Part shown: piece after piece, positions 20,688-30,616 of the stretch
How the letters are laid out: each line of letters begins with the position of its first letter
Numbering within the stretch: the first letter of the stretch is position 1
Origin: Crossaster papposus
Taxonomy: Eukaryota > Echinodermata > Asteroidea > Velatida > Solasteridae
Assembly (NCBI GenBank): GCA_037893245.1
Contig: JBAIAA010000533.1
Location: 186,001-250,000, forward strand
DNA length: 64,000 bases
Direction: 5' to 3'
The notes under the pieces: model-generated
What the model saw: the letters and a program-made list of their open reading frames with translations, nothing else
Databases searched by the model: none
What the model was told of the DNA's origin: nothing
Program-made: the position numbers and the translations under genes

Positions 20688-23600
20688 CTGTGTAAACATG
20701 AGAATCATGAGGTGTTTGCATTAAAGCTTTGTAAACTAATAAAATTAAAAACATACAGGGTGAGGCAAAACGAAGTCTCCTCGACTTAACAACAATCTTA
20801 CAATTATTTATAAACCTGTTTTGTAGATGTTTTGTATATGTTTTGTTTAAAGGTAGGATACACCATTGGTAATTGCTGGAATTATAATAAATGGCTGGAT
20901 TTTGGGGGTTGCATTTTATAGTAAATATCGTTTAACTGACCTGTCCGAAGTTTTACAATCATGGATGCCGAGAAAAACACGAAAAACAGCGTTTGTTTTC
21001 AACCGGCGTCGAGCAGTTATTCTTATGTTATCATGATCATGTGTTTTTTCGCGATCGCCGGGCAATCGTTATTTATAGAATTCTATTTTTCAGAATAATT
21101 ACAGGATATCTAGCGCAATCATTTTGCTGAATGCCTAGAATCATTATTTACTTTCAGATGAGTAAGATATTTCTTAATAATTCGGTAGTAATTTCTTTTG
21201 ATATCTGCAAATGGTGTATATTACCTTTAAGAACTATCTTACTTATTTGAAAGTAAATAATGATTCTATGCATCCAGCAAAATGATTGCGGTGGATATCC
21301 TATAATTTAATTGTATAAAAATAAATTCACGATCGCCTGACTAAAACATAAGAATAAGAATAACTGCCCGACGTCGGTTGAAAACGAATGCCGTTTTTCT
21401 TGCTTTTCTCGGCATCCATGATTGTAAAACTTCGGACAGGTCAGTTAAACGATCATTACTATAAAATACAACCCCACAAATCCACCCATTCATGATAATT
21501 CAAGCAATTGCCACTGGTGTATCCTACTTTTAAATGCATGTAACTTTGAAGCCCAAGAAGTAAATTCAGAAATTAAAAAGAGTCCATAGGTATAATGCTA
21601 AAACATCTATTTATTTGTGTATACCTATGTGTATATTTGCCTCAAATATATATTTTTTTAATCTAGGGACAACTTCTTGTTGACACACCCTGTTAGATGA
21701 CAGATTTTGAAATACATTGTAAATGGTTTTACTAATTAATTTAACTATACACACAAAACGGTGTGGCATTATTTTCATAAGAATAACTTAATAATATCCA
21801 AAATACTGCAGTGTAAAATCCTTCGTATTACCCAACTAAAGAACACAAACGGCGTATCGATTTTCGCTACGCGCTGTTTTCATTTCGCGAAAGCAAATTC
21901 TGCAAAAAAAGGTTTGTTGACGTACAGTTGATGTCAGTAACAGTCGGTTTCCAGACGTCTCTCCGTTGCGCGCCCGTTCGCTGCATCTCATTCAGAAAAG
22001 CTTGCCAGTCGGGTTCCGTCCTGGGCAGCAGGATCTGCATGTGGTTCCAAAACCTCCAAATAATATGAACAAAAAATACAAATGAACAGGTTGCTATGTA
22101 TAGGTTTTCCCGGCTATTTTTAAACATTTCAAAATTCACCAACTCTCACATTACATTTTAAATAATCTAATCTGTAGGGTAGGTATAGGAACACAAAGGT
22201 GGTTCGTTCTGCCTTAACCAGTTCGCGCCGGATGACGTATATAAACGCAAAGTTTTCCCCAAATTCAAAACGGATGACGCATAAACACGCCAAGTTCAAG
22301 TTCGGAAATGTCTGTCAGCAGCGAGCAAGGCCGGAAATGCGTGGGTGTGCTTCCGGGCACTATCGGCCTGAACCAGCTTCGGATCGAGTTTCGTTAAAAG
22401 TAATCCCGCCCCTCGGCTCGGTGATGTTAAAATAATCCCGGTGCGAACTGGTTAAATCGTGCCGGTATATTTCTCCCACCTCTAAAAAACTGTAACTTCT
22501 TCTCATTGTCTTCTCATTGTCTTATCTTTGCAAATTGTTTTTAATCTATCAATGGACTTACAGATAGTGGAATGTGTCTGGTTCGCGGGAGATGCGATTG
22601 TTGAAGCCGATGTAGAGATTATCCCAGAATAGACCCCAACGAACGGTCTCACGGTGAACACCCATACGGTTCTCCATCTATGGGATATACCATTATATCA
22701 ACAGATATTTTTCCACGAGCAGGCTTTACGAAGAACATTTGTTTTCACTACCGGCAAAGATGTAACAAGTCACTGGTTTGTGTGACTCGAGTTAAGTCAT
22801 TACATGTATCAAGAAGTCGAGTCGAGTCATTGTAGTCGAGTCAATTTCAAACTAAGGCCGTGTCCGAAACGGGTGTCTAGAGCTACGGCTAGGTCTATTG
22901 TCTACGGCGGCCATTTTGTAGCGCTGTCCGAAATGCCGTCTAGAGCTACAGCTACGGCTACAACGTCACAAAAATCTAGCCGTAAAAGAAGTTGTCTAGC
23001 TCAGGCAAAACAAAATGGCGGCAGCACTAACGTTAATTTTGGAGCAAATATCGTTTATTTTTCAATAATAATAGCGCATTGAATTGAAACCAACAGATCG
23101 ACAAATACGTCAATATTAGCAGGTAATTCGACCGGATGTAAACAAACATTGCGTAACATCTAGCAGACATTATTGTTGTGAATTCTTACATCGTAATTTT
23201 GCAAACACTTTTTTTGCAAACAGTTTGTAAATTGGAATGAAAAATGTTTTAAATTAGCCTAGAAATATATTATATAAAATGTGCTTTATTTTCATTTATA
23301 ATCCAACATTTGTACCTCGAGGTAGTTGTGTTCTCTAGCTGGTCGCTCAAAAGGGAACGTCGGTTCATCTCCAACAAAATCCACCAGAAAATCGTAGCCT
23401 CCAGCCACAGGCTGAAAGTCGTCGTCCCGTTCGATCATCTGAGCAACGGGAGTCAATCGTTGCTTGACTATTATACTAGCCAAATGGTTATAACAAATAC
23501 TTGATCATAAATCAAGTACTAATTAATAGACCAATCCAATAGGCCACACCCATTTGACAAATTGACGAATCACAGTTCACGATTTTAAAATCCGACAAAC

Positions 23601-26600
23601 AATTCACTCCAGCTTAGTTTACCGCCCACTTTTCGCTGATTTACCATTTTTTCTCTCTATTCCATTTATACCAGTCTATATTTTTAATAAGTGGTTTTGT
23701 TATGTTTATTATTATACACATATGGACTGGCAATGAGGTCATTAGAGCACGTCTACCCCCGAGGGACTGTGAGTGACCAGAAGGGGGACCTCCCCCTTCT
23801 GGTCACTCACAGACCCGAGGGGAGATAGACGTGCTCTAGCGACAGAATCATGCCAGTTCATATGTGTTTTATAACACACCTCGGTCCAAAATATGAAATG
23901 AGAACGGAAACCGCCATTTTTCATATTAAGATGAGCCTGGCAAACCTCTTGAGGGAGCTGTAACCAGTCAACAAATTTAAGTCTATTGCCCGCTTCGTGA
24001 CCTATTTCCCGCAAATTCTCGGTGGCGCAAATCTCATGCACTAGCCTATATTAGTTAACCACACGTGACCGTGTTTCAGCCAATCAGAATACAGAACTAG
24101 CAAGAGGTGTGTTATAAATAATTTTAAACCCAAGTACTGTTGATAATAGAGAAGGGTAATTTTTGCCCATTTTCTAAGCCAAAGGCGTTATTCACATAAT
24201 AGGTTGTAATAATGTACCATTATCAAAGTACGCCATATTGAAAATCTAAGTGAGGCAATAAAGGGTGCACACAGCCATTACTCTTAAAATTGGAGGATTT
24301 TATTCACACAAAAAACAGCGTCGATCTGGGTCTATTTGGCACAGGGGCTACATTTAGACCCGGGCCCAGATATTGACGACCATTTTGTTTTGGGGAGGGG
24401 AATACCAAAAATTATGTAGGTCAAATCTAGTAAAATTTAAAAGAAAATTGCCCTAGGTGTCTCAATCTTTAATTTCCAGTGAAAAATACATTGCAACCCT
24501 ACAAGTACCCCTGAGCGACGCTAGTCGGCGCTGTTTCTGTCGGATTTTGTGTGGTTTCCTATTATGAGCGTATTTGGTGCATTTAAACCTGAACCAAATA
24601 AACATAGCAGCCTAAATGGTCTGGGACGTGCGCTAACGTGGCTCTTGCAACAGATTAACAATCTTAAAACTAAAACAAATTGGGGGCAATTTTTTTTTAA
24701 AGGACAACATTGTCATAGGGCTGTCTAAGGGGTGCGGCTACGTGCAGCGAGCCATACGTCATTATTGGAGTGACTTTGATGTTAAGAACAATCGGTGGGT
24801 ACGTACCCTGATGACGAGGTTGTAGTTCCTGAACCCTGCCCACTTGTAGTAGAACTGAATCCACTCTGGGTACGCAAAGATCTCTTCTCCGATATTTGAG
24901 TTGATCTTGTTGATATATTTCTCGAAATTCCAGCTGTTGTATTGAGATAAATGAAATGCATTTTGGGGTCGAAATTTCTCGCTGATATTAATTATTATGG
25001 TCTTACAAAAGAAGACTTTCAAGACGCTTGGTGGCAGCAAACAGCCCAGTACGTGTACTTGTCAATGGTTTACGTCAGGATTAAGCCAATGTGCGGACAT
25101 GTTCAAAATGACGTAGCAGTGGAAAGGACCTGTATGTTAGGCCATGTTCGAATTGTTGGCTTTGGCTGTGACTTCAGCCGTGGCTATGCTGTTGCTAAGG
25201 GCAGACAATGACCGCCCATAGCAACAGCATAGCAACGGCCGACGTCACAGCCAAATCCAGCAATTCGGACACGGCCAATGTCTTGTTCCAAGACAAAATA
25301 ATTCTGACTATTTTTGATAAATGATCGTCTGGAAATAAAAACAACTGTAAGATCAGGGAACCAGACTACCTGTAAGTTTGCTGCCACCAAGTGTCTCAAA
25401 AGTACCCCATTATTACTCATGCGTCCCGCACGTACGTACGTACGTATATGAGTCGAACACCGTAACCACGGGGCCATGATATTATTAACCTTGATTTATA
25501 TTACTGATGATATACCTGTCCTTGTACTTTTTCATTCCAGGCGGAGGGTCCCGTATATAGTCGCTGTATAAAAGAAAAATCGTTTATAATCAATTAGTGG
25601 TGAAAATCAATGATGATTGGTTAGACGGGCGGGCTGTTTAGATTCTATGTTTTCCGACTGTTCGTTTTGTTGTTGGCTTGGTACAAATACATACAAACAA
25701 TGACCTCCAATTCCCCCTACATGACATTTGACCTCAGAACTCTGATTAGGAATTGTGTCTTCCCACCCAAGGGTCTCTGCATCCAAGTTTCATAAAAATC
25801 CATAAAAGCATATAGTACTAGTTATACATTTGTTTTCAAAACCTTAACCCGAAACTTGAACATACATACATACAAACAATGACCTCTAATGACCCCTACA
25901 TGACATTTGACCCCAGAAATCCGATTAGAGTCATTGCATCCAAGTTTCATCAAAATCCATGAAAGTAATTGTTTTCTTTAAAAACTTAACTTGTAACATA
26001 CTACGAACACACATACAGAATTTAGGACTGTATTAAAGTCTAAAACTTATTTTATGCGACAAAACAATTACTACTGAATAATCACGATCATGAATATGCA
26101 TAGAGCCTGTGATTGGCTGAAAAAAAAAGGGTTACCCGTCCCCGTTGATGGCTTTCTGAAGGTCCAGCATGGCACCTGGGCGTGGTGTCCAGGTCTTGAC
26201 GTTGGGGGCGTTCTTCCTGATCAGACTGTTCAGTACATCCGGGTCGTTTTTTGCGTTCACTGTTCTGATGTATCTACGTGAATTATCAAATCGTGGTAAA
26301 ACTGCAACCAGCTGAATTTAAAGGTAAATTACAACATTTGCGGTAAATGATATTTACTATAAAATGCAACCCCCCAAATCCAACCATTCCTGATAAATCA
26401 AGCAATTACTAGTGGTGTACCCTACCTTTGAAGAGTATTAGAAATAAAACGTAGGCTAACCAAATTGAATAAAAAGTAGCGACAGTGTTTAAAAATAGTC
26501 ATTTTTTTCCAACGATTTTATTGAAAAATAATTTAAACATTTTAAAAATTGCTTGTTATGCTACCTATATATATATATTTTTCAAAGGACAAATCTGCGA

Positions 26601-27785
26601 TAGCCGTATAACCAAATCTGACTATGTGCCAAATTTCATGCTTGTATTATCAAAGGCATAATTCTCCCGTATATTTCCGGAAATTGTGAATTCACTAACT
26701 GATCGGACGGGTGTGCCTCGACGAAATAGCCCGCGAAGGGGCAGTAGACCAAAGGGCATATTTCCCGCACAACTTTCATCTTGTAGTCTAGCAGCTTACG
26801 GCGCTCACGCTTGACAAACTCGGCTTTCCATTCCTCTATGGGCGACAAGAGGAGAGAAAACACCTTGAAACAAGACTCGGTACGTTTAGTATAGCTACAG
26901 TCTCAGAGCGCCCTCTTACGGCCGTCGCTCACTCTTAGGCCAACTCGGATCTCTATAATATTCCTCTATTATGGGCGACAAGAGGAAAAACACCTTGAAA
27001 CAAGACTAGTACGTTTAGTACTGAAGGTAATCCTCTTAGCAACAGTGCCGCAAGATTTCAGCAAGAATAGATACGGTTGTAGAAGTGACAAAAATGCAGT
27101 TTGAATATCAATTGGATAAAAAACGGTGTTCGATTATTTTTATATTGCCTGCGAGGCTAGGTTTTTTTGTAACAAAAAATTGTGTAAAATTCTCCCTTGG
27201 TCTTAAAATGCATTCACTTATATTTTTGAAAATATTTTAAAGGGAGTCTTTTGCGGAGAAATGTCAACTTTTACGCAACTTTTTTGTTGCGTAAGCCTTA
27301 CGTCACTGTTAAGTTGAAAATGGCGCAAGCAAGTATAGGTTAAGTATACGACTGAGGACTTGGGACAATGGGGGACTGAGTGATAACACTGACCTCGAGG
27401 ACCTGAGCAGAGTCCTCGGAAGAATTTTATATACAAACCTGATGGGAGCTGATCACTGTTGAGAAAAGGTTAGTGTACGTCAGATTCGCATCAACGTGTC
27501 CCGGCGCGCGGTGAACCCCACTTTCCCCCATGATGCACTGCGGTAAACAGTGCGTAAACGTCACACAGAGATATTTAGTTACATTCCCAGGGCTACTACC
27601 GCCGTCGAGATTGAAAGTATAGTATCAGGGAACGATCGAGGCCGTACCTGTGTATTTACCGCCCGAGAATGTCATGGGAAAGCCAGAGGCGCCGCCGGCG
27701 AAATCCGACAGCATAAGATCCACTCTGTTGGGTAGGCGTCCGCCATTTGGATTGGTGCAATCCACGGTGTTCAAAATCAGGTGAC
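20482..27785 (-). CDS. CMAH: CMP-N-acetylneuraminate hydroxylase, 3' half (nine exons)
   Basis: CMAH hydroxylates CMP-Neu5Ac to CMP-Neu5Gc with cytochrome b5 and NADH. Nine minus-strand exons join with GT/AG borders and compatible phases (1160 nt, about 385 residues plus stop). Family signatures in order are NTVDCTNPNGGRLP, SDFAGGASGFPMTFSGGKY, YCPFAGYFVEAHPSDQ, TWTPRPGAMLDL, KWAGFRNYNLVIR, GGYDFLVDF, WDNLYIGFNNRI and FWNHMQILLP. The last exon adds a tail of about 67 residues ending in a 19-residue hydrophobic segment before HRN-stop. Mammalian CMAH is soluble and lacks this tail, whereas a C-terminal anchor is known from the starfish enzyme. The N-terminal Rieske part is not in view, so the gene is incomplete here, and introns carry many small transposons. 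The identification is firm. Expression and a functional 5' half are not shown. Confidence 0.95.
20851..21529. mobile_element. 679-bp TTAA-type element B in CMAH intron
   Basis: TTAA flanks both sides (20847-20850 and 21530-21533). Terminal repeats start AGGTAGGATACACCA and remain recognisable for about 250 bp on each side (GTCAGTTAAACGAT, TCTCGGCATCCATGATTGTAAAACTTC). The interior includes GCGATCGC repeats in both arms. Related sequences occur at 52868-53249 and as a fragment at about 26322-26433. It has no coding capacity. Confidence 0.9.
21926..22053 (-). CDS. CMAH: CMAH exon 8 of those in window
   Basis: The 128-bp exon lies between TTTGGAG and GTACGT. It begins with the base completing leucine, then reads FWNHMQILLPRTEPDWQAFL and on to TVTDIN. 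Reading through the donor would end at a stop 59 bases further on (21867). Splicing is preferred because the final one-base phase fits the anchor exon exactly. A retained intron would give a soluble form. Confidence 0.9.
22218..22451. mobile_element. 234-bp TTAA-type element C in CMAH intron
   Basis: TTAA flanks 22214-22217 and 22452-22455. The termini are CCAGTTCGCGCCGG and CCGGTGCGAACTGG. Internal words GGATGACG.ATA.AAACGC and AAGTTC repeat. The same family recurs at 36489-36696. CC-starting ends with TTAA resemble piggyBac. Confidence 0.88.
22562..22677 (-). CDS. CMAH: CMAH exon 7 of those in window
   Basis: The 116-bp exon lies between CATAG and a consensus GTAAGT donor. It encodes MENRMGVHRETVRWG and then LFWDNLYIGFNNRISREPD, ending after two bases of a leucine codon. 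No long open frame surrounds it, so it is easy to overlook. Confidence 0.92.
22855..23090. repeat. Inverted-word repeat with GGCCGTGTCCGAA end
   Basis: The sequence AAGGCCGTGTCCGAAACGG is followed by repeated GTCTAGAGCTACGGCTA. The end word GGCCGTGTCCGAA recurs, inverted, at about 25265-25277 as the end of another hairpin. It is likely one end of an element of the same family, but the second end is not visible. The short ORF here is not supported. Confidence 0.45.
23316..23438 (-). CDS. CMAH: CMAH exon 6 of those in window
   Basis: The 123-bp, phase 0-0 exon lies between TTGCTCAG and GTACAA. It encodes MIERDDDFQPVAGGYDFL and the ERPAREHNYLE end. All 41 codons are open and follow directly on from NLVIR of the preceding exon. 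Confidence 0.92.
23719..23862. mobile_element. Palindromic MITE, about 144 bp
   Basis: CATATGGACTGGCA and TGCCAGTTCATATG pair at the ends. Inside, AGAGCACGTCTACCCCCGAGG pairs with a near-complementary arm and GTGAGTGACCAGAAGGGGG pairs exactly with CCCCCTTCTGGTCACTCAC across a short centre. The whole segment can fold into one stem. No duplication was assigned. It lies in a CMAH intron. Confidence 0.75.
23868..24118. mobile_element. 251-bp element with 15-bp perfect inverted ends
   Basis: TTTATAACACACCTC at 23868-23882 and its exact reverse complement at 24104-24118 bound this segment. It contains no recognisable reading frame. It abuts the palindromic element just upstream in coordinate order, so the two may be parts of one insertion. 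Confidence 0.6.
24807..24933 (-). CDS. CMAH: CMAH exon 5 of those in window
   Basis: The 127-bp exon lies between ACAACAG and GTACGT. After one base completing a serine it reads WNFEKYINKINSNIGEEIF and then FYYKWAGFRNYNLVIR, ending in phase 0. This matches the conserved KEYFTWAGF-type segment of CMAH. Confidence 0.93.
25139..25278. mobile_element. Palindromic MITE, about 140 bp, in CMAH intron
   Basis: AGGCCATGTTCGAATTGTTGGCTTTGGCTGTGAC pairs with GTCACAGCCAAATCCAGCAATTCGGACACGGCC. The centre pairs GCCGTGGCTATGCTGTTGCTA with TAGCAACAGCATAGCAACGGC. It folds as one long hairpin around GGGCAGACAATGACCG. Confidence 0.8.
25516..25563 (-). CDS. CMAH: CMAH 48-bp micro-exon
   Basis: The exon lies between TTATACAG and GTATAT and is only 48 bp. 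It encodes DYIRDPPPGMKKYKD with split codons at both edges, and fills exactly the family segment between the PRPGAMLDL exon and the WNFEKY exon. It was found because the two flanking exons join in phase but leave out a conserved segment ending KYKDS. It could be missed by automatic annotation. Confidence 0.88.
25680..26000 (+). repeat. Two-copy direct repeat, about 172-bp period
   Basis: ACATACAAACAATGACCTC...CCCCTACATGACATTTGACC and then CATCCAAGTTTCAT.AAAATCCAT.AAA occur at about 25688 and again at about 25862. This is a simple duplication in a CMAH intron. Confidence 0.7.
26136..26273 (-). CDS. CMAH: CMAH exon 3 of those in window
   Basis: The 138-bp exon lies between CACGTAG and GTAACC. 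It encodes YIRTVNAKNDPDVLNSLI and TWTPRPGAMLDLQKAINGDG. It enters in phase after one base and leaves after two bases, which the next small exon completes. Confidence 0.92.
26700..26835 (-). CDS. CMAH: CMAH exon 2 of those in window
   Basis: The 136-bp exon lies between CCCATAG and GTTAGT. It encodes EWKAEFVKRERRKLLDYK and then YCPFAGYFVEAHPSDQ, the most conserved block of the family. It ends after CA of a glutamine codon that is completed by the next exon. Part of its 5' edge and upstream intron is duplicated at about 26930-27020. Confidence 0.93.
26930..27020 (-). repeat. CMAH: Duplicate of a CMAH exon-intron border
   Basis: ACTCGG.TCT..ATATTCCTCT.TATGGGCGACAAGAGG and AAAACACCTTGAAACAAGACT repeat the 3' splice-site region of the 26700-26835 exon (26815-26890), with small indels. 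The duplicated exon part is very short and has lost its frame, so it is a non-coding relic in the upstream intron. Confidence 0.75.
27648..27785 (-). CDS. CMAH: CMAH exon 1 of those in window
   Basis: The 138-bp exon lies between GCATGCAG and GTACGG. It starts with two bases that complete a glycine codon and reads HLILNTVDCTNPNGGRLP...MTFSGGKYT. It covers the metallo-beta-lactamase-fold part of CMAH. The phase at its end (one base) matches the next exon, giving GKYT-E-EWKAEF. The exon that should precede it (around the family GVHPEMDT region) was not found upstream. Confidence 0.92.
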
Positions 27786-28065
27786 CTGCATGCACCAACA
27801 AAAACAAGGCAAAGCCCAGTATATGTAGTCTGGATTTCAGACCAAAGGATTCTGACTATTTCTGACAAACCAATGGGTCCTTTGAAAAAAAATATAGAAT
27901 AACCATGGAGGTTTCCTACCTCCATGGAATAACAAGCAATTTTCAAAATGTTCAAAATGGCAGTCGTTTCTTAATTGTTATAATATATTTATTCAAAGGG
28001 CATATCTGGGATGGCCAATCTAACTGTGTGCCCAAGTCAAGCACACATCAGACTAATTTATTTAA

Positions 28066-28446
28066 AGGGATCGTACACGTTTGGTAATTGGAACCCATTG
28101 TTTGTTTCAATCCTATATAGTTATATACCATAAAACTAACCTGTGAAAATTTCATTTCAAAAGGTGGTACCGATTTTGAGATATTGCCGAAAATCTGGAG
28201 CGGTTATGTCCACGCGGAAATAATAATCTCCATTGGAATACACGCTCTGAGAAACGTCACTGCAGTAACGCTTCTCAGATTCAAATTTTTGGGGATAAAA
28301 AGTGATATCTTTTTCCATAACCGCAGTACTTCGAAGTGAAAAGTTTCTAAAAATGCATTATACTATCCAAAGCTGCTGTACTTCTTACCAAGTAAGTTTT
28401 TATTGCCATTAATTTTTGGAGTAATTACCAAACGTATACGATCCCT
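28066..28446. mobile_element. 381-bp TTAA-type element D
   Basis: TTAA flanks 28062-28065 and 28447-28450. The termini are AGGGATCGTACACGTTTGGT and ACCAAACGTATACGATCCCT, so the inverted repeat is clear for at least 25 bp (continuing AATT). There is no reading frame. The AGGG start with TTAA resembles Kolobok-type MITEs. Confidence 0.88.
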
Positions 28447-28665
28447 TTAACTTAATTTTGAAATTGATTGTTTTTTTCGTTTTAGACGGTTTCATACGAC
28501 CATGGAGCTATAAAAAGGAAGGAGTTTCTCAAGGCACTTATCCGCCAATAAGGGTGACGCATGAAGCTATTGTCTGGCCCATCGCAACCCTATAGAATCC
28601 CCCCCCCCCCCCCCACCTGCTGCGCAAACAGATTTACGACCAAGATAGTCTCACTGGGTCTCAAT

Positions 28666-29351
28666 GGGTTCGTTCGCACACCGTTTTAAATTCTCTTAAA
28701 ACACTAGTTGAACTCGATTTGGTTAAAAGTTTTAGCTAAAACGGTGTGTGAACGGTGTGTTTACAGTTTTAGTTTCAACAGAATCGGTTTTATCTCGCCG
28801 CTAAAACGGTGATTTAAAACACCTCGGAGGGAGGGTCTAGCTAAAACTCAGACCGTTTTATCTTTTTAGTACGGTGTGTGAACGGTTTTTAGCGTTTTAG
28901 CTAAAACACTTCCTGTTTTAGCCGCCGCAGTTGACCTGGTGTTGCGTAAGCTCTTTTTGTGGCGCGCTTTTGGTGTAAACAAGCGCGGTTGTTTACATGC
29001 TCCGACAGCTATACGTTATGTGTAGCCTAGCCACACGCCGCATACCCACGCGGGCCGGTCTTAGCCAGCCAGCTAGCCGTATGCGTGTAGGCCGTGTTTT
29101 GCACGGCCACGTTCGAAATAATGCGGCCGATTTTCAATTACAACGGCCCAAGCTTCAATACGCCGGCCGGCCATGTAAATAAGCGGAAGTTATACGTGAC
29201 CCCAGAACAGAGATAAAACGCTATGAAGTTAAAACTCGCTATACTTAAAACGGTGTCTGAACGCTCGGTGTTTTAGTTTTACGACCGACAACCCGTGGTG
29301 ATCTACCGTTTTAACTAAAACCGTTTTAGCTAAAACGCTGTGTGAACATGG
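28666..29351. mobile_element. Element with inverted ends rich in CGTTTTAGCTAAAACG
   Basis: The left side reads GTTCGCACACCGTTTTAAA and the right side GCTAAAACGCTGTGTGAAC. The words GTTTTAGCTAAAAC, ACGGTGTGTGAAC and CTAAAACGG recur throughout in both directions. The middle (28940-29200) is GC-rich and unrelated. No duplication could be assigned. Confidence 0.6.
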
Positions 29352-29479
29352 CCAATATGCGGACTCCCACGCCGCGGCCGCACGTCCGTGCATAAAACCC
29401 GATTGCAGTTGAAGTAGTAAACGCTAAAACAAGGCTAATTGTCACATGCGCAGTAGCTTTGCGTGTGTGTTTGTTATGC

Positions 29480-29776
29480 GCTATTTTTAGCTGTTTCGGC
29501 AATTCAGCCGAAACAGCTATTGTTTTTGTTAAAGTTTTTTTTTTAGCTGTTTCGGCATTTCGGCCGAAACAGCTTTTGTTTTCGTTAAAGTTTTTTTTAT
29601 TTTTTTTTTAGCTGTTTCGGCAATTCAGCCGAAACAGCTATTGTAATCGTTAAAGTTTTTTTTGTTTTTTTTAGCTGTTTCGGCAATTCAGCCGAAACAG
29701 CTATTGTTTTCGTTAAAGTTTTTTTTTTTTTTTTTAGCTGTTTCGGTTTTTCACCGAAACAGCTTTTGTTTTCGTT

Positions 29777-29810
<34 letters not shown>

Positions 29811-30580
29811 CCACTTTCAGTGTTTTTACCCATAGGATTTACACACGTTTGTTCTGCCAATACACTTTGGCACTTTGGTAAATCCAATCGACTTGAGACT
29901 TGGTATACACTTAGACCTCCACCCACAGATGGTCCTAGAAGAAATTTGGCTCGATTGCGTCATTCAAGGTCACGTGACGTCACGTTAAAGGTTTAATTTT
30001 CCCCATAGGTTTTGTACACGTTTTTCTTCAGACTATTGAATTTGGCACTTAGGTAAATCCGACCGACTTGAAACTTGGCATACACTTAGAACACCACCCC
30101 CAGATGTTTCTGAAAGAAATTCGGCACGATTGCGTCATTCAAGGTCACGTGACGTCACATTAAAGGTTCACATTTTTCTCCCATTGGTTTTGTACACGTT
30201 TTTCTTTAGACTATTGACTTTGACACTTTAGTAAATCCGATCGACTTGAGACTTGGCACACACTTAGACCACCATCAACAGACGGCCCTAGAAGAAATTC
30301 GGCACGATTACGCCATTCAAGGTCACGGGGCGTCACGTTAAAGTTTCTATTTTTTTCCCATAGGTTTTGTACACGTTTTTCTTTAGACTATTACCTTTGA
30401 CATTTTAGTAAATCTGATCGACTTGAGACTTGGCACACACAAAAGACCACAACACACATATTGAAAGTAATTTTAGACACTCGAAACAGCTCTGTGTTTG
30501 TCCACAAACACATGTCTAGTTTTTTTTTTTAGCTGTTTCGGCCTTTCAGCCGAAACAGCTTTTGTTTTCGTTAAAGTTTA

Positions 30581-30616
<36 letters not shown>

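Noticed and set aside
20436-20789. Plus-strand 117-codon frame
   Set aside because: It is the antisense shadow of the CMAH anchor exon, whose phase and homology support the minus strand.
21867-21925. Read-through of the CMAH penultimate exon to the stop at 21867 as the normal C-terminus
   Set aside because: GTACGT at the border and exact phase match to the anchor exon favour splicing. It is kept only as a possible alternative isoform.
25430-25480. tRNA-derived SINE head (minus strand GGCCCCGTGGTTACGGTGTTCGACTC)
   Set aside because: The A-box-like word is present, but no B box or SINE body follows, and an ACGT microsatellite interrupts it.
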